Of a stretch of 35,665 nt of DNA, positions 25,504-33,090 are shown in pieces. Origin of the DNA: Hydrogenimonas sp. (GTDB lineage: Bacteria > Campylobacterota > Campylobacteria > Campylobacterales > Hydrogenimonadaceae); contig WFUN01000050.1 of assembly GCA_015484905.1 (NCBI GenBank), forward strand, positions 1-35,665, given 5' to 3'. The position numbers and the translations under genes were made by a program. Each line of letters begins with the position of its first letter. Position 1 is the stretch's first letter. The notes under the pieces were generated by a model that saw only the letters and a list, made by a program, of their open reading frames with translations, was not told where the DNA came from and ran no database searches.

Positions 25504-26795
25504 AACGCTTCTACCGCATCAAATGCTCTTTGTATCATATACCTCATCTCATCTTCAGAAATTACATAAGGAGGCATGAAATAGAGTACGTTTCCAAGTG
25601 GACGTACAAAAACCCCCTCTTTCAGGCAATACTCAAAAATTTTCAGATTCACTCTCTCGTAAGGCTTGTAGCCCTTTAATTCAACAGCTGCAATCATGCC
25701 TGTCTGACGAACCTCTTTGACATTTTTCAGTGTCTTGAACGGTTCAAGAAGCTCACCCATCAATCTGGATTTCCCTTCATTGTTTTTCAGCACATCACTT
25801 TTTTCAAAAAGATCGAGCACTGCATTTGCACAACTGCAACCGAGTGGGTTTCCGGTATAGCTATGCGAATGCAAAAAAGCTTTATACTCCAAATAGTCAC
25901 AATAAAACGCATCATATATTTCATCCGTTGTCAATACTGCAGCAAGAGGCATAAAGCCGCCTGTAAGCCCTTTTGAAAGACACATGAAATCCGGAGTCAC
26001 AGCTGATTGTTCACAGGCGAACATCGTTCCTGTTCGTCCAAACCCTACTGCTATCTCATCTGCAATCAGATGGATTCCAAACCGTGCACATACATCTTTT
26101 GCAAGTGTCAGATAGAGTGGATGGTACATATGCATATTTCCCGCACACTGCACCAGAGGTTCCACAATAAGTGCTGAAATACGCTTCGCGTGTAACTGCA
26201 GAATCGACTCAAGATGGTCTGCTGCGCTGCGAGCGGCATCTTCACTTCTGTCTTTAGGGACGGGGGTTTGAATCGATTTTATTAAAATAGGTTCGTATCT
26301 CTTTTTGTAAAGTCCGACATCGCCTATTGAAAGAGCGCCTATGGTCTCACCATGATAACTGTTGGTCAACGATAGGAAAATCGGCCTCTCTTCACCATTG
26401 TTCAGATGTGCATGATAGCTCATTTTAAGTGCAATTTCAACTGCACTTGAACCATTGTCCGCAAAAAAGAGTCTGTTTAGATTGCCGGGAGCGATGGAGC
26501 AGAGTCTTTCAGCGAGACGTATTGCAGGCTCATGGGTGAAACCTGCCATCAAAACATGCTCCAGAGTATGCACCTGTTCTGTCAATTTTTCCACGATGTA
26601 GGAGTTGGTATGTCCAAACAAGTTGACCCACCAGCTGCTTATGGCATCGATATATCTGTTCCCGTCAAAATCTTCGAGCCATACGCCTTTGGCGGATTTG
26701 ACCGGAATCAGCGGTAAAGTTTCATGATCTTTCATTTGCGTGCATGGATGCCAAATATGTGCAAGGTCACGCTGCATCATCTGGAAATTGTTCAT
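25500..26795 (-). CDS. bioA: Adenosylmethionine-8-amino-7-oxononanoate aminotransferase
   Basis: PLP enzyme of biotin synthesis that converts KAPA to DAPA using SAM as amino donor. 431 residues. HIWHPCTQMKDH at the start and SSWWVNLFGHTN (about 53-64) are BioA-specific; NSYHGETIGALS contains the cofactor-stacking Tyr, LIADEIAVGFGRTG the Asp that binds the PLP nitrogen, and LSKGLTGGF the Schiff-base Lys275. Start ATG 26795 has AAGGA about 7 bases upstream; an in-frame codon at 26837 would put the inverted repeats of the upstream region inside the gene. No other bio gene is present, so regulation must be local. Several palindromes lie just upstream. Confidence 0.96.
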   Translation of the reverse strand: MNNFQMMQRDLAHIWHPCTQMKDHETLPLIPVKSAKGVWLEDFDGNRYIDAISSWWVNLFGHTNSYIVEKLTEQVHTLEHVLMAGFTHEPAIRLAERLCSIAPGNLNRLFFADNGSSAVEIALKMSYHAHLNNGEERPIFLSLTNSYHGETIGALSIGDVGLYKKRYEPILIKSIQTPVPKDRSEDAARSAADHLESILQLHAKRISALIVEPLVQCAGNMHMYHPLYLTLAKDVCARFGIHLIADEIAVGFGRTGTMFACEQSAVTPDFMCLSKGLTGGFMPLAAVLTTDEIYDAFYCDYLEYKAFLHSHSYTGNPLGCSCANAVLDLFEKSDVLKNNEGKSRLMGELLEPFKTLKNVKEVRQTGMIAAVELKGYKPYERVNLKIFEYCLKEGVFVRPLGNVLYFMPPYVISEDEMRYMIQRAFDAVEAL

Positions 26796-26807
26796 CTTTT
26801 TTTCCTT

Positions 26808-26817
26808 GTTTGCAAAC
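26808..26817. repeat. 10-base perfect palindrome near the bioA start
   Basis: GTTTGCAAAC, centred about 17 bases ahead of the bioA ATG and immediately upstream of its ribosome site. It could be an operator half or a short RNA stem; its function is unknown. Confidence 0.4.
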
Positions 26818-26831
26818 CTGTTGTCAACATT

Positions 26832-26848
26832 TGTCAAAGTTTTTGACA
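26832..26848. repeat. Inverted repeat TGTCAAA-3-TTTGACA upstream of bioA
   Basis: Perfect 7-base arms separated by GTT. A further TTGTCAA lies 10 bases to the left (26821-26827), one helical turn away. The TTGACA cores also look like -35 hexamers on the minus strand, but no -10 is found at the right distance. It is a plausible operator for bioA; it does not match the known BirA operator pattern. Confidence 0.45.
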
Positions 26849-26897
26849 GACTGTAAAAATATCACAAAATACCGCTATTTCGGCATTAACTCACCAA

Positions 26898-26927
26898 ATT
26901 TAAACCGGAATTAATTTCGGTTTAAAT
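26898..26927. promoter_or_regulatory. Long near-perfect palindrome between bioA and ppiD (candidate operator)
   Basis: Arms TTTAAACCG (26899-26907) and CGGTTTAAA (26918-26926) are perfect complements. The centre also pairs except at one position, so 13 of 14 base pairs match over 28 bases, with one more A-T pair outside. Both flanking genes point away, so it is not a terminator for either. A dimeric repressor site is the simplest reading. Confidence 0.55.
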
Positions 26928-26944
26928 AAAATTGTTAAAGCAAT

Positions 26945-26950
26945 TATAAC
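26945..26950 (+). promoter_or_regulatory. Candidate -10 box for ppiD-ftsA-ftsZ
   Basis: TATAAC in an A/T-rich context, 26 bases ahead of the ppiD ATG. AAAGG (26966-26970) serves as ribosome site. There is no clear -35 element. Confidence 0.4.
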
Positions 26951-26976
26951 TCACCGATACTACCAAAGGCCTTTGA

Positions 26977-28449
26977 ATGATAACATGGATGCAAAAACAT
27001 AGAAAATATCTCGTTATAACGATTTGGATCAGCACTATCGCGTTTGTCGGTGCAGGATTCGTCGGGTGGGGAACATATCAATATGGAAGCAAGAGCAACA
27101 ATGTCGCGCTTGTAGGAAAAATTCCTGTAACGATGAGTGAGTTTCAAAATATCTACAGTAATATCTTCGAACAGTACAACCGCACGCTTGGAGGAAAGCT
27201 TGATGAAGCAACGGCAAAGCGACTCGGTTTGCAAAAACAGGCTCTGCAGTCTCTGATCTATCAGGCTCTAATCAGGAATTTTGCCGACGAACACGGCATT
27301 ATAGTAGATGACAATGAAGTTCAACAGGCGATAATTTCAATCCCGGCCTTTCAAAAAAACGGTACGTTCGATAAACAGACCTATCTCTCCATACTAAGCA
27401 ACATGCGAATGAAACCCAAAACTTTCGAGTCTAACATAAGAAATGAACTGCTCGTCAAAAAAACTTTGAATCTTCTGGATATGGGTATAACCCCTCTTGA
27501 AACCGAGGCTTTCGGCTCCGCAATATTTATAGCTGACAAAATACGCTATAAAGTCTTTACAGACAGAGATGTCGATGTAAAAATCGACGAAAAAGATCTT
27601 GAAAAATATTGGGAACAGCATAAGTCTGAATATACGACTCTAAAGCGTTACAGAGTATCGCTGCTATGGGTCAAACCTTCCGAATTGGCGCCGGATGAAG
27701 CTGAACTCAAAGAGTTTTACAAAACCAACCGTACCGACTTTACCGACAAGGATGGAAGGATCTTGCCGTTTGAAAAAATCAGAAAAAAGGTGGAGGCGGC
27801 TTTTCGTCTGAAAAAATCGAAAAAGAGTGCGCAACTCGCCTATATAGAATTGAAAAAAGGGAAAAGAGCTCCACAAGAGACTGTAACTCTCAATGAAAAA
27901 GATCCCATGTTTTCTGATGAAATATGGCATGCCATCGAAGGGTTGGAACCTCATACGGTTTTAAAGCCGAAAGTTCAAGATGGAAGATATGTCATAATCA
28001 GGATAGAAGATGTAATTTTGCCGAGACCGAAGAGTTTCAAGGAAGCCTATGAGAGTGTAAAAAACGACTATATAAAGCTGAAGAAAAAAGAAATGTTGAT
28101 AAAACTGGCGGAAAATATCAGCTCAAACCTTCAAAACGGCAAGGTTTCTGACTTTTTGACACGCGATAGTGTTGACAAACTGAAACCTCTTTCAAATGAC
28201 GAAGCCGCGGTATTTCTACAAAAACTTTTCTACTCAAAAAAAGCGCAGGGGGCTATACTTCTTGACAACAAAGCTGTCAGCTACCAGATAGTGGAACAGA
28301 AGTTGCTTAACAAAGAGAAGCTGAAACAAAACCGTGAGTTTATAGAGGAAAATACACATAAGACAAAAGAGGCGCTGTTGCAAGATGCTCTTATTAAACA
28401 GTTGCAGCTGCGATACCCGGTTGAAATATATCTAAAGGAAAGCGAGTGA
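26977..28449 (+). CDS. ppiD: PpiD/SurA-like membrane-anchored periplasmic chaperone
   Basis: A 490-residue bitopic protein of the PpiD type, which helps newly exported proteins fold near the Sec translocon. One N-terminal membrane helix (YLVITIWISTIAFVGAGFVGW, about 11-31) is followed by a SurA_N-type helical chaperone domain at about 40-160 (VALVGKIPVTMSEFQNIYSNI, LQKQALQSLIYQALIRNFADEHGI). A central region and C-terminal helices complete it. The parvulin PPIase domain, expected at about 230-350, is hard to recognise and lacks the usual GG-LG and H-x-F/H-VL core, so isomerase activity is doubtful. It is shorter than E. coli PpiD (623 residues). Its end overlaps ftsA by four bases (GTGA). Confidence 0.85.
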   Translation: MITWMQKHRKYLVITIWISTIAFVGAGFVGWGTYQYGSKSNNVALVGKIPVTMSEFQNIYSNIFEQYNRTLGGKLDEATAKRLGLQKQALQSLIYQALIRNFADEHGIIVDDNEVQQAIISIPAFQKNGTFDKQTYLSILSNMRMKPKTFESNIRNELLVKKTLNLLDMGITPLETEAFGSAIFIADKIRYKVFTDRDVDVKIDEKDLEKYWEQHKSEYTTLKRYRVSLLWVKPSELAPDEAELKEFYKTNRTDFTDKDGRILPFEKIRKKVEAAFRLKKSKKSAQLAYIELKKGKRAPQETVTLNEKDPMFSDEIWHAIEGLEPHTVLKPKVQDGRYVIIRIEDVILPRPKSFKEAYESVKNDYIKLKKKEMLIKLAENISSNLQNGKVSDFLTRDSVDKLKPLSNDEAAVFLQKLFYSKKAQGAILLDNKAVSYQIVEQKLLNKEKLKQNREFIEENTHKTKEALLQDALIKQLQLRYPVEIYLKESE

Positions 28450-29813
28450 GTAAACCTCTCCTGGCCATAGACATCGGATCCAGCAAAGTCAGTGTTGTTA
28501 TCGCTGAACAAAAAGACAACACTGTCCATGTAACAGGTTCAGGAGTCGCCAAATCCCAAGGTGTAAGAAAAGGGACCATCACCAATATCGAATTGACTTC
28601 CCGGTCCATTCGTCAGGCGCTGAGTGATGCCAAGCGGGTATCTGGTACTGTTGCACACAAAGCTATAATCTCCATCTCCGGTGCTTACACCAGATCGCTC
28701 AACAGTTCCGGTATCGTAAATATACCTCAGCAGGAAATAGGTATAAAAGAGATAAACCGCGTCATGCAGACGGCGCTTTACAATGCCAACATTCCAAACG
28801 AATACGAAGTATTGCATGTTCTTCCATACAACTTCAAAGTAGACGAACAGGAGTTCATAGAGGACCCCTTCGGCATGAATGCGAGCCGTCTGGAGGTCGA
28901 CACCCATATCATAACAACACAAAAATCGAATCTTAGTAACCTGAAAAAGGCTGTCAAATCGGCAGGTATAGAGATTGAGTGTGTCGTACTCGCCGGTTAC
29001 GCTTCGGCCATATCCGTTTTGGGAGACGATGAAAAGGAGCTCGGCGTATGTGTTGTCGATATGGGAGGTTCGACCTGTGAAATGGTAGTGCATTCCGGCA
29101 ATTCCATCCGTTTCAATACCTTCCTTGCAGTCGGCTCCAACCATATAACCAACGATCTTTCGATGGCTCTTCATACCCCACTCCATATCGCCGAGAAGAT
29201 AAAACTCGAATACGGTTCGCTGAAAACACCCTCGAACGAACTGATAGAGATTCCGGTTATAGGAGACGAAGAAGAGAATCATGAGGTATCTTTGGAAATC
29301 GTATACAACGTAATCCAGGCTCGGGTACAGGAGACGCTGATGATTTTGGCCAGAGAGTTGGAAAAAAGCAATCTCAAAGAACAGATTGGTGCCGGAATTG
29401 TGTTGACCGGAGGCATGACAAAGCTCGAAGGTATCAGGGAGCTCGCAATGGCGATTTTCGACAATATGCCGGTACGTATAGCCAGGCCGCTTCATCTTGA
29501 AGGCGATTTCAAGCCACTTTATGATCCGGCATTTTCAACGGTGACAGGACTATTACGTTACGCCGCAGGAGGGTATACTCAATATGAGATAGACTCAAAC
29601 AGAAGAATGTTGCATAAAAAAGATACGGTGGGCTCCACCAGTGAGGGAGATATGCAGGACATATCGTTAACCTCTCAGGATGAAACAGAACCGGGCAATC
29701 TTAAAAATGATGAAATAAAACAGACTCTTGCCAGGGTTGCACAAGAAGAGGAAAAAGAGAGCTTGGGTACCAAAATCAAAAAGCTGTGGCACTGGATGAC
29801 ACAGATATTTTAA
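28446..29813 (+). CDS. ftsA: Cell division protein FtsA
   Basis: Actin-like protein that tethers FtsZ to the membrane. 455 residues. AIDIGSSKVSVVIAE is the phosphate-1 motif; the 1C/SHS2 region follows (VRKGTITNIELTSRSIRQAL, ISISGAYTRSLNSSG); VVDMGGSTCEMVV is phosphate 2 and GIVLTGGMTKLEGIRELA the adenosine motif. The C-terminus ends in an amphipathic helix (LGTKIKKLWHWMTQIF), the membrane-targeting sequence. Start GTG 28446 has AAAGGA about 7 bases upstream and overlaps ppiD. ftsZ follows after 11 bases. Confidence 0.97.
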   Translation: MSKPLLAIDIGSSKVSVVIAEQKDNTVHVTGSGVAKSQGVRKGTITNIELTSRSIRQALSDAKRVSGTVAHKAIISISGAYTRSLNSSGIVNIPQQEIGIKEINRVMQTALYNANIPNEYEVLHVLPYNFKVDEQEFIEDPFGMNASRLEVDTHIITTQKSNLSNLKKAVKSAGIEIECVVLAGYASAISVLGDDEKELGVCVVDMGGSTCEMVVHSGNSIRFNTFLAVGSNHITNDLSMALHTPLHIAEKIKLEYGSLKTPSNELIEIPVIGDEEENHEVSLEIVYNVIQARVQETLMILARELEKSNLKEQIGAGIVLTGGMTKLEGIRELAMAIFDNMPVRIARPLHLEGDFKPLYDPAFSTVTGLLRYAAGGYTQYEIDSNRRMLHKKDTVGSTSEGDMQDISLTSQDETEPGNLKNDEIKQTLARVAQEEEKESLGTKIKKLWHWMTQIF

Positions 29814-29824
29814 AGGAGTGAAGA

Positions 29825-30982
29825 GTGAGCAGTAAATTTTCAATCGAGGAATCCCCCACTATCAGCGGCGCCAAAATAAAAGCCATAGGTGTAGGCGGTG
29901 GCGGAGGAAATATGATCAACCATATGATCAATCAGGGTATCGAAGGTATAGATCTTATTGTTGCAAACACTGATGTCCAGGCGCTTGAAACCTCAAAAGC
30001 TCCCTATAAAATTCAGATAGGAGAGAAGCTCACAAAAGGCCTGGGTGCCGGGATGAAGCCAGAGATAGGTCAACAGTCCGCGCTCGAGAGTTTCGAAGCA
30101 ATAAAAGAGGTTTTAAACGGTGCCGATATAGTTTTTGTATCCTCAGGACTTGGAGGAGGCACCGGAACCGGCGCTGCACCCATAATAGCACAGGCTGCAA
30201 AAGAGGTGGGAGCACTTACGGTCTCTGTCGTGACCAAACCCTTTAGGTTTGAAGGAAGAAAACGTCAGAAATTGGCCGAAAGCGGTCTGGAAGAGCTCAA
30301 AAAAGAGAGCGACTCCATCATTGTAATTCCAAACGAAAAGCTGTTGAGTATCATAGACAAAAACCTTGGCATCAAGGAGAGCTTTAAAAAAGTTGACAAT
30401 ATTTTAGCACGTGCGGTCAGTGGCATAAGCAATGTGATACTCTCAAAAGGCGAACACGACATAAATTTGGATTTTGCGGATGTCAATACTGTTATGAGCC
30501 ACCGCGGTCTTGCACTAATGGGTGTTGGCGAAGCCAATGGACCCAGCTCCGCGTATGAAGCTGTCAAAAATGCTATTGAATCACCCCTGCTTGACAATAT
30601 GAATATCAACGGCGCTATGGGGGTACTTGTCCATTTCCATATACACCCAGATTACCCTCTGCTCGAGATAAGTGAAGCTATGGGAATCGTAGAAGACAAT
30701 GCTGACGAGGATGCACACGTAATCTTTGGTACCACTACCGATGAAGCTCTCGCTCCGGATGAAGTAAAAATCACAATCGTAGCGACCGGTTTTGAAACTG
30801 AAGATGAGCAAAAGACGACAGAAAATGGTAAAGAGTCTGCCAAACGCCAAATAACGCTTATGCAGCCTGAATCAGAAGAACCCATCATCCCTACGAACAC
30901 ACCACGGGTAAAAGTAGTCGGGGGTTATGACAATGAAGAGATACTGGATATTCCGACTTGGATGAGAAACCAGATGGACTGA
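29825..30982 (+). CDS. ftsZ: Cell division protein FtsZ
   Basis: Tubulin-like GTPase that forms the division ring. 385 residues. [16 protein letters not shown] and the tubulin signature [13 protein letters not shown] bind [14 protein letters not shown] is the T7 loop with the catalytic Asp. A linker of about 50 residues leads to the conserved C-terminal peptide DIPTWMRNQ, which binds FtsA. Start GTG 29825 has AAAGGAG 6 bases upstream. It ends 3 bases before the convergent MlaF-type gene, so transcription must stop inside or across that gene. Confidence 0.98.
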   Translation: MSSKFSIEESPTISGAKIKAIGVGGGGGNMINHMINQGIEGIDLIVANTDVQALETSKAPYKIQIGEKLTKGLGAGMKPEIGQQSALESFEAIKEVLNGADIVFVSSGLGGGTGTGAAPIIAQAAKEVGALTVSVVTKPFRFEGRKRQKLAESGLEELKKESDSIIVIPNEKLLSIIDKNLGIKESFKKVDNILARAVSGISNVILSKGEHDINLDFADVNTVMSHRGLALMGVGEANGPSSAYEAVKNAIESPLLDNMNINGAMGVLVHFHIHPDYPLLEISEAMGIVEDNADEDAHVIFGTTTDEALAPDEVKITIVATGFETEDEQKTTENGKESAKRQITLMQPESEEPIIPTNTPRVKVVGGYDNEEILDIPTWMRNQMD

Positions 30983-30985
30983 CTC

Positions 30986-31747
30986 CTACTCCACGCTCCG
31001 AAAATGGATGGGACCTTCACTCTTCCCATCCAAAAACTGTCTAACATAGGGGTTTTTTGTTTTTTTGAAATGCTCCGCATCTCCGGTCTCTATTATCTTT
31101 CCATCATACAGCATAGCGAAATAGTCTCCCGCCTTGAAACTCTCTTTGATGTCGTGGGATATCAGTACAGATGTTACACCAAGTCTTTTTTTAAGACTTA
31201 TAATCATCTGTGAAATCAGATCACTGGTGATTGGATCCAAACCGCTCGTAGGCTCGTCATAAAGTATGATCTGTGGGTCTAACACAATGGTACGCGCAAG
31301 CCCCACACGCTTTCTCATGCCTCCACTGAGTTCATCAGGAAAAAGATGCATAACCTCATTCGGCTTTAACCCCACCATTTCCAGACGTTCAGTTATACGT
31401 TTTAGTATCGCATCTTCTTTCAAACCGGTATGTTCCCGCAAAGGGAAAGCGACATTTTCGTATACGTTCATACTGTCAAACAGTGCACCGCTTTGAAAAA
31501 GAAAACCGACTTTTTTCCTTATACGCAGTATCTGTTCTTCATCAGAGTATTCAATCTTTTCACCATCGACCCAAACCTCTCCTTCATCCGGTTTCAAGAG
31601 TCCTACAATATGCTTTATAATTGTAGATTTCCCTCCTCCCGAAAGCCCCAGAATAACCGTTGTTTTTCCTTTTGGAATCGTCAGATTTATCCCATTCAAC
31701 ACACACTTTGGACCGAAACTCTTTTTCAAGCCCTTGATTACAATCAT
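30986..31747 (-). CDS. Second MlaF-type ABC ATPase, without adjacent permease
   Basis: A 253-residue ATPase of the MlaF/Ttg2A branch: Walker A GLSGGGKST, LFQSGALFDSMNVYENVAFPL in the Q-loop region, signature LSGGMRKRVGLAR, LYDEPTSGLDP and H-loop LISHDIKES. The QSGALFDS-MNVYENV stretch is characteristic of Mla ATPases. Start ATG 31747 has AAAGGG 6 bases upstream. The gene closes the M48-prmC-DUF4149 run and has no MlaE or MlaD beside it. It could serve a permease elsewhere or share the one at 2796. It differs throughout from the copy at 3941, so it is not a recent duplicate. Confidence 0.85.
   Translation of the reverse strand: MIVIKGLKKSFGPKCVLNGINLTIPKGKTTVILGLSGGGKSTIIKHIVGLLKPDEGEVWVDGEKIEYSDEEQILRIRKKVGFLFQSGALFDSMNVYENVAFPLREHTGLKEDAILKRITERLEMVGLKPNEVMHLFPDELSGGMRKRVGLARTIVLDPQIILYDEPTSGLDPITSDLISQMIISLKKRLGVTSVLISHDIKESFKAGDYFAMLYDGKIIETGDAEHFKKTKNPYVRQFLDGKSEGPIHFRSVE
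31005..31032. other. Perfect 9-base-stem hairpin at the ftsZ/MlaF convergent junction
   Basis: TGGATGGGA and TCCCATCCA surround a 10-base loop, 23 bases past the ftsZ stop and within the 3' coding end of the ATPase gene. On the minus strand four T follow directly; on the plus strand a T-rich run starts only 20 bases on. It is a possible weak two-way transcription stop. Confidence 0.35.
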
Positions 31748-31762
31748 CCAAGCCCTTTAATA

Positions 31763-32266
31763 TCAGACGATTTTTCTGTAAATATATCGTCCCAAAAGTA
31801 TAGTCAATGCTACCACAAATATCTTGAAATCCCATTCAGACGCGATATGTGTATTTTTAAACAGTTCATTTTCAAGTATCGAATCACCCTGCGACTGAAA
31901 CTCAACAATCTGAGGAGTATAATAAAGCGTAAACAGTAAACCTGACCAGATCGTAACAAAAGCGCTATAAAATGTTACAGCATCCCGGTAAAATCGTAAA
32001 AAGTGGTATCCTTCGACTATAGCTATGGCCACACAGGTCACATTAACCACAATATTGCTGTTTAAAAAAATCCTGGTCATTATGAGCCCTTCTTGATAAT
32101 GCGTAAGCACTCCCGTGCCCAACAGATCATCGGCATGAAATATCGTCGGTGCCACGAAAACGCCGATATTCAGACTGATACCCAACGTAATACCCAAAAG
32201 CATCAGATATGGAACCCATATATATTTTGGTATCGACAGCCTGATTGAAGAGTCGGAAACCTTCAC
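31763..32266 (-). CDS. DUF4149 (TMEM205-like) integral membrane protein
   Basis: A 167-residue protein with four predicted membrane helices: about 17-40 (WVPYLMLLGITLGISLNIGVFVAP), 70-87, 98-118 and 144-162. The helix-1 PTIF motif with preceding GVFVAP and the HYQEGLIMTRIF stretch fit the DUF4149 family, which has no known function. Start GTG 32266 overlaps the prmC stop (GTGA) and has AAGGA 6 bases upstream. Nothing in it suggests a transporter partner for the neighbouring ATPase, though the two are separated by only 15 bases. Confidence 0.75.
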   Translation of the reverse strand: MKVSDSSIRLSIPKYIWVPYLMLLGITLGISLNIGVFVAPTIFHADDLLGTGVLTHYQEGLIMTRIFLNSNIVVNVTCVAIAIVEGYHFLRFYRDAVTFYSAFVTIWSGLLFTLYYTPQIVEFQSQGDSILENELFKNTHIASEWDFKIFVVALTILLGRYIYRKIV

Positions 32267-33090
32267 TCTTTTTCCTTCATATTAAGATAAAAACCTCTAT
32301 CCAGGCCTGCAAGATCTTTGTAAAAATCCGGTGACGGCAGTTTTTTATATTTACAATATGTCTCTATTGATCGACGCTGGTCATACCCCATCTCACATAA
32401 AAGATGCGGTATATTTTTTTCTTTTGAAATATTAATGATCTTTTTTAAGAGCTCATCCCCCGACTCTCCCCCTATAAGCGCGCTCTTTGGTTCGTATTTC
32501 AACGGAGGCGGTAATTCAAACTTTTCACAGATGTAGGGAGGATTGGAGACTACCATATCGATTTTCTTCTCTACACCTTCCAGCAAATCGCCGTTTATCA
32601 GCTCTATTCTGTCCGAAAGAGCGTACCTCTCAATATTTTTTTTGGCGTAAAAGAGTGCTTTTTCGCTTATGTCAGTCGCGATAATGCAAAGATCGGAAAA
32701 TTTTCTGGCCAACATAATGCTTATGGCACCACTTCCAACTCCAATTTCCGCAACCGTAACAATGTTTTCAGTCTGAATGATTTTGGCAGCTATATCGACC
32801 AGTATCTCCGTCTCCGGTCTGGCTATGAGAACCCCGGGGCCAACCTCAAGCTCTATATCGTAAAATGAAACTTTTCCGGTTATGTACTCTATCGGTTCGC
32901 CACAGACTCTTCTTCTTACGAGTTCAAAATACGATTCACTCGATTCAAGAGTCTCACGACTGGCCAAATGAATTTCAATGCGTTCAAAATCCAAAAAATG
33001 GGCCAATAAAATCTCAGCTTCCAAGCGTGGTCTGGAGACCTTTTTTTTTAACATTCCGGAAGCTTTTGCCAAAGCCTCTTCAACTGTCAC
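32263..33090 (-). CDS. prmC: Peptide chain release factor N5-glutamine methyltransferase
   Basis: PrmC/HemK methylates the Gln of the GGQ motif in RF1 and RF2, which raises termination efficiency. About 275 residues. The N-terminal helical domain (SRPRLEAEILLAHFLDF), the SAM-binding VAEIGVGSGAISIMLAR and the catalytic VSNPPYI are all present, with RPETEILVD just ahead. The start was placed at GTG 33090 because it makes a GTGA overlap with the M48 gene, the junction type seen elsewhere in this window; GTG 33099 would add three residues. Confidence 0.93.
   Translation of the reverse strand: MTVEEALAKASGMLKKKVSRPRLEAEILLAHFLDFERIEIHLASRETLESSESYFELVRRRVCGEPIEYITGKVSFYDIELEVGPGVLIARPETEILVDIAAKIIQTENIVTVAEIGVGSGAISIMLARKFSDLCIIATDISEKALFYAKKNIERYALSDRIELINGDLLEGVEKKIDMVVSNPPYICEKFELPPPLKYEPKSALIGGESGDELLKKIINISKEKNIPHLLCEMGYDQRRSIETYCKYKKLPSPDFYKDLAGLDRGFYLNMKEKE

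Larger units (their letters stand above)
26887..26955 (+). repeat. Pair of direct repeats TAACTCACC spaced 60 bases
   Basis: The 9-mer occurs at 26887-26895 and 26947-26955, either side of the long palindrome. The second copy overlaps the candidate -10 of ppiD. A chance repeat of this length is possible but uncommon within 181 bases. Confidence 0.5.

Noticed and set aside
26796-26837. N-terminal extension of bioA by 14 residues
   Set aside because: The internal ATG 26795 has a good AAGGA ribosome site and begins where the BioA family does.
28539-29495. 318-codon open frame antisense to ftsA
   Set aside because: It lies wholly inside a certain gene on the other strand, its translation is Tyr/His/Arg-rich without family motifs, and no ribosome site is apparent.
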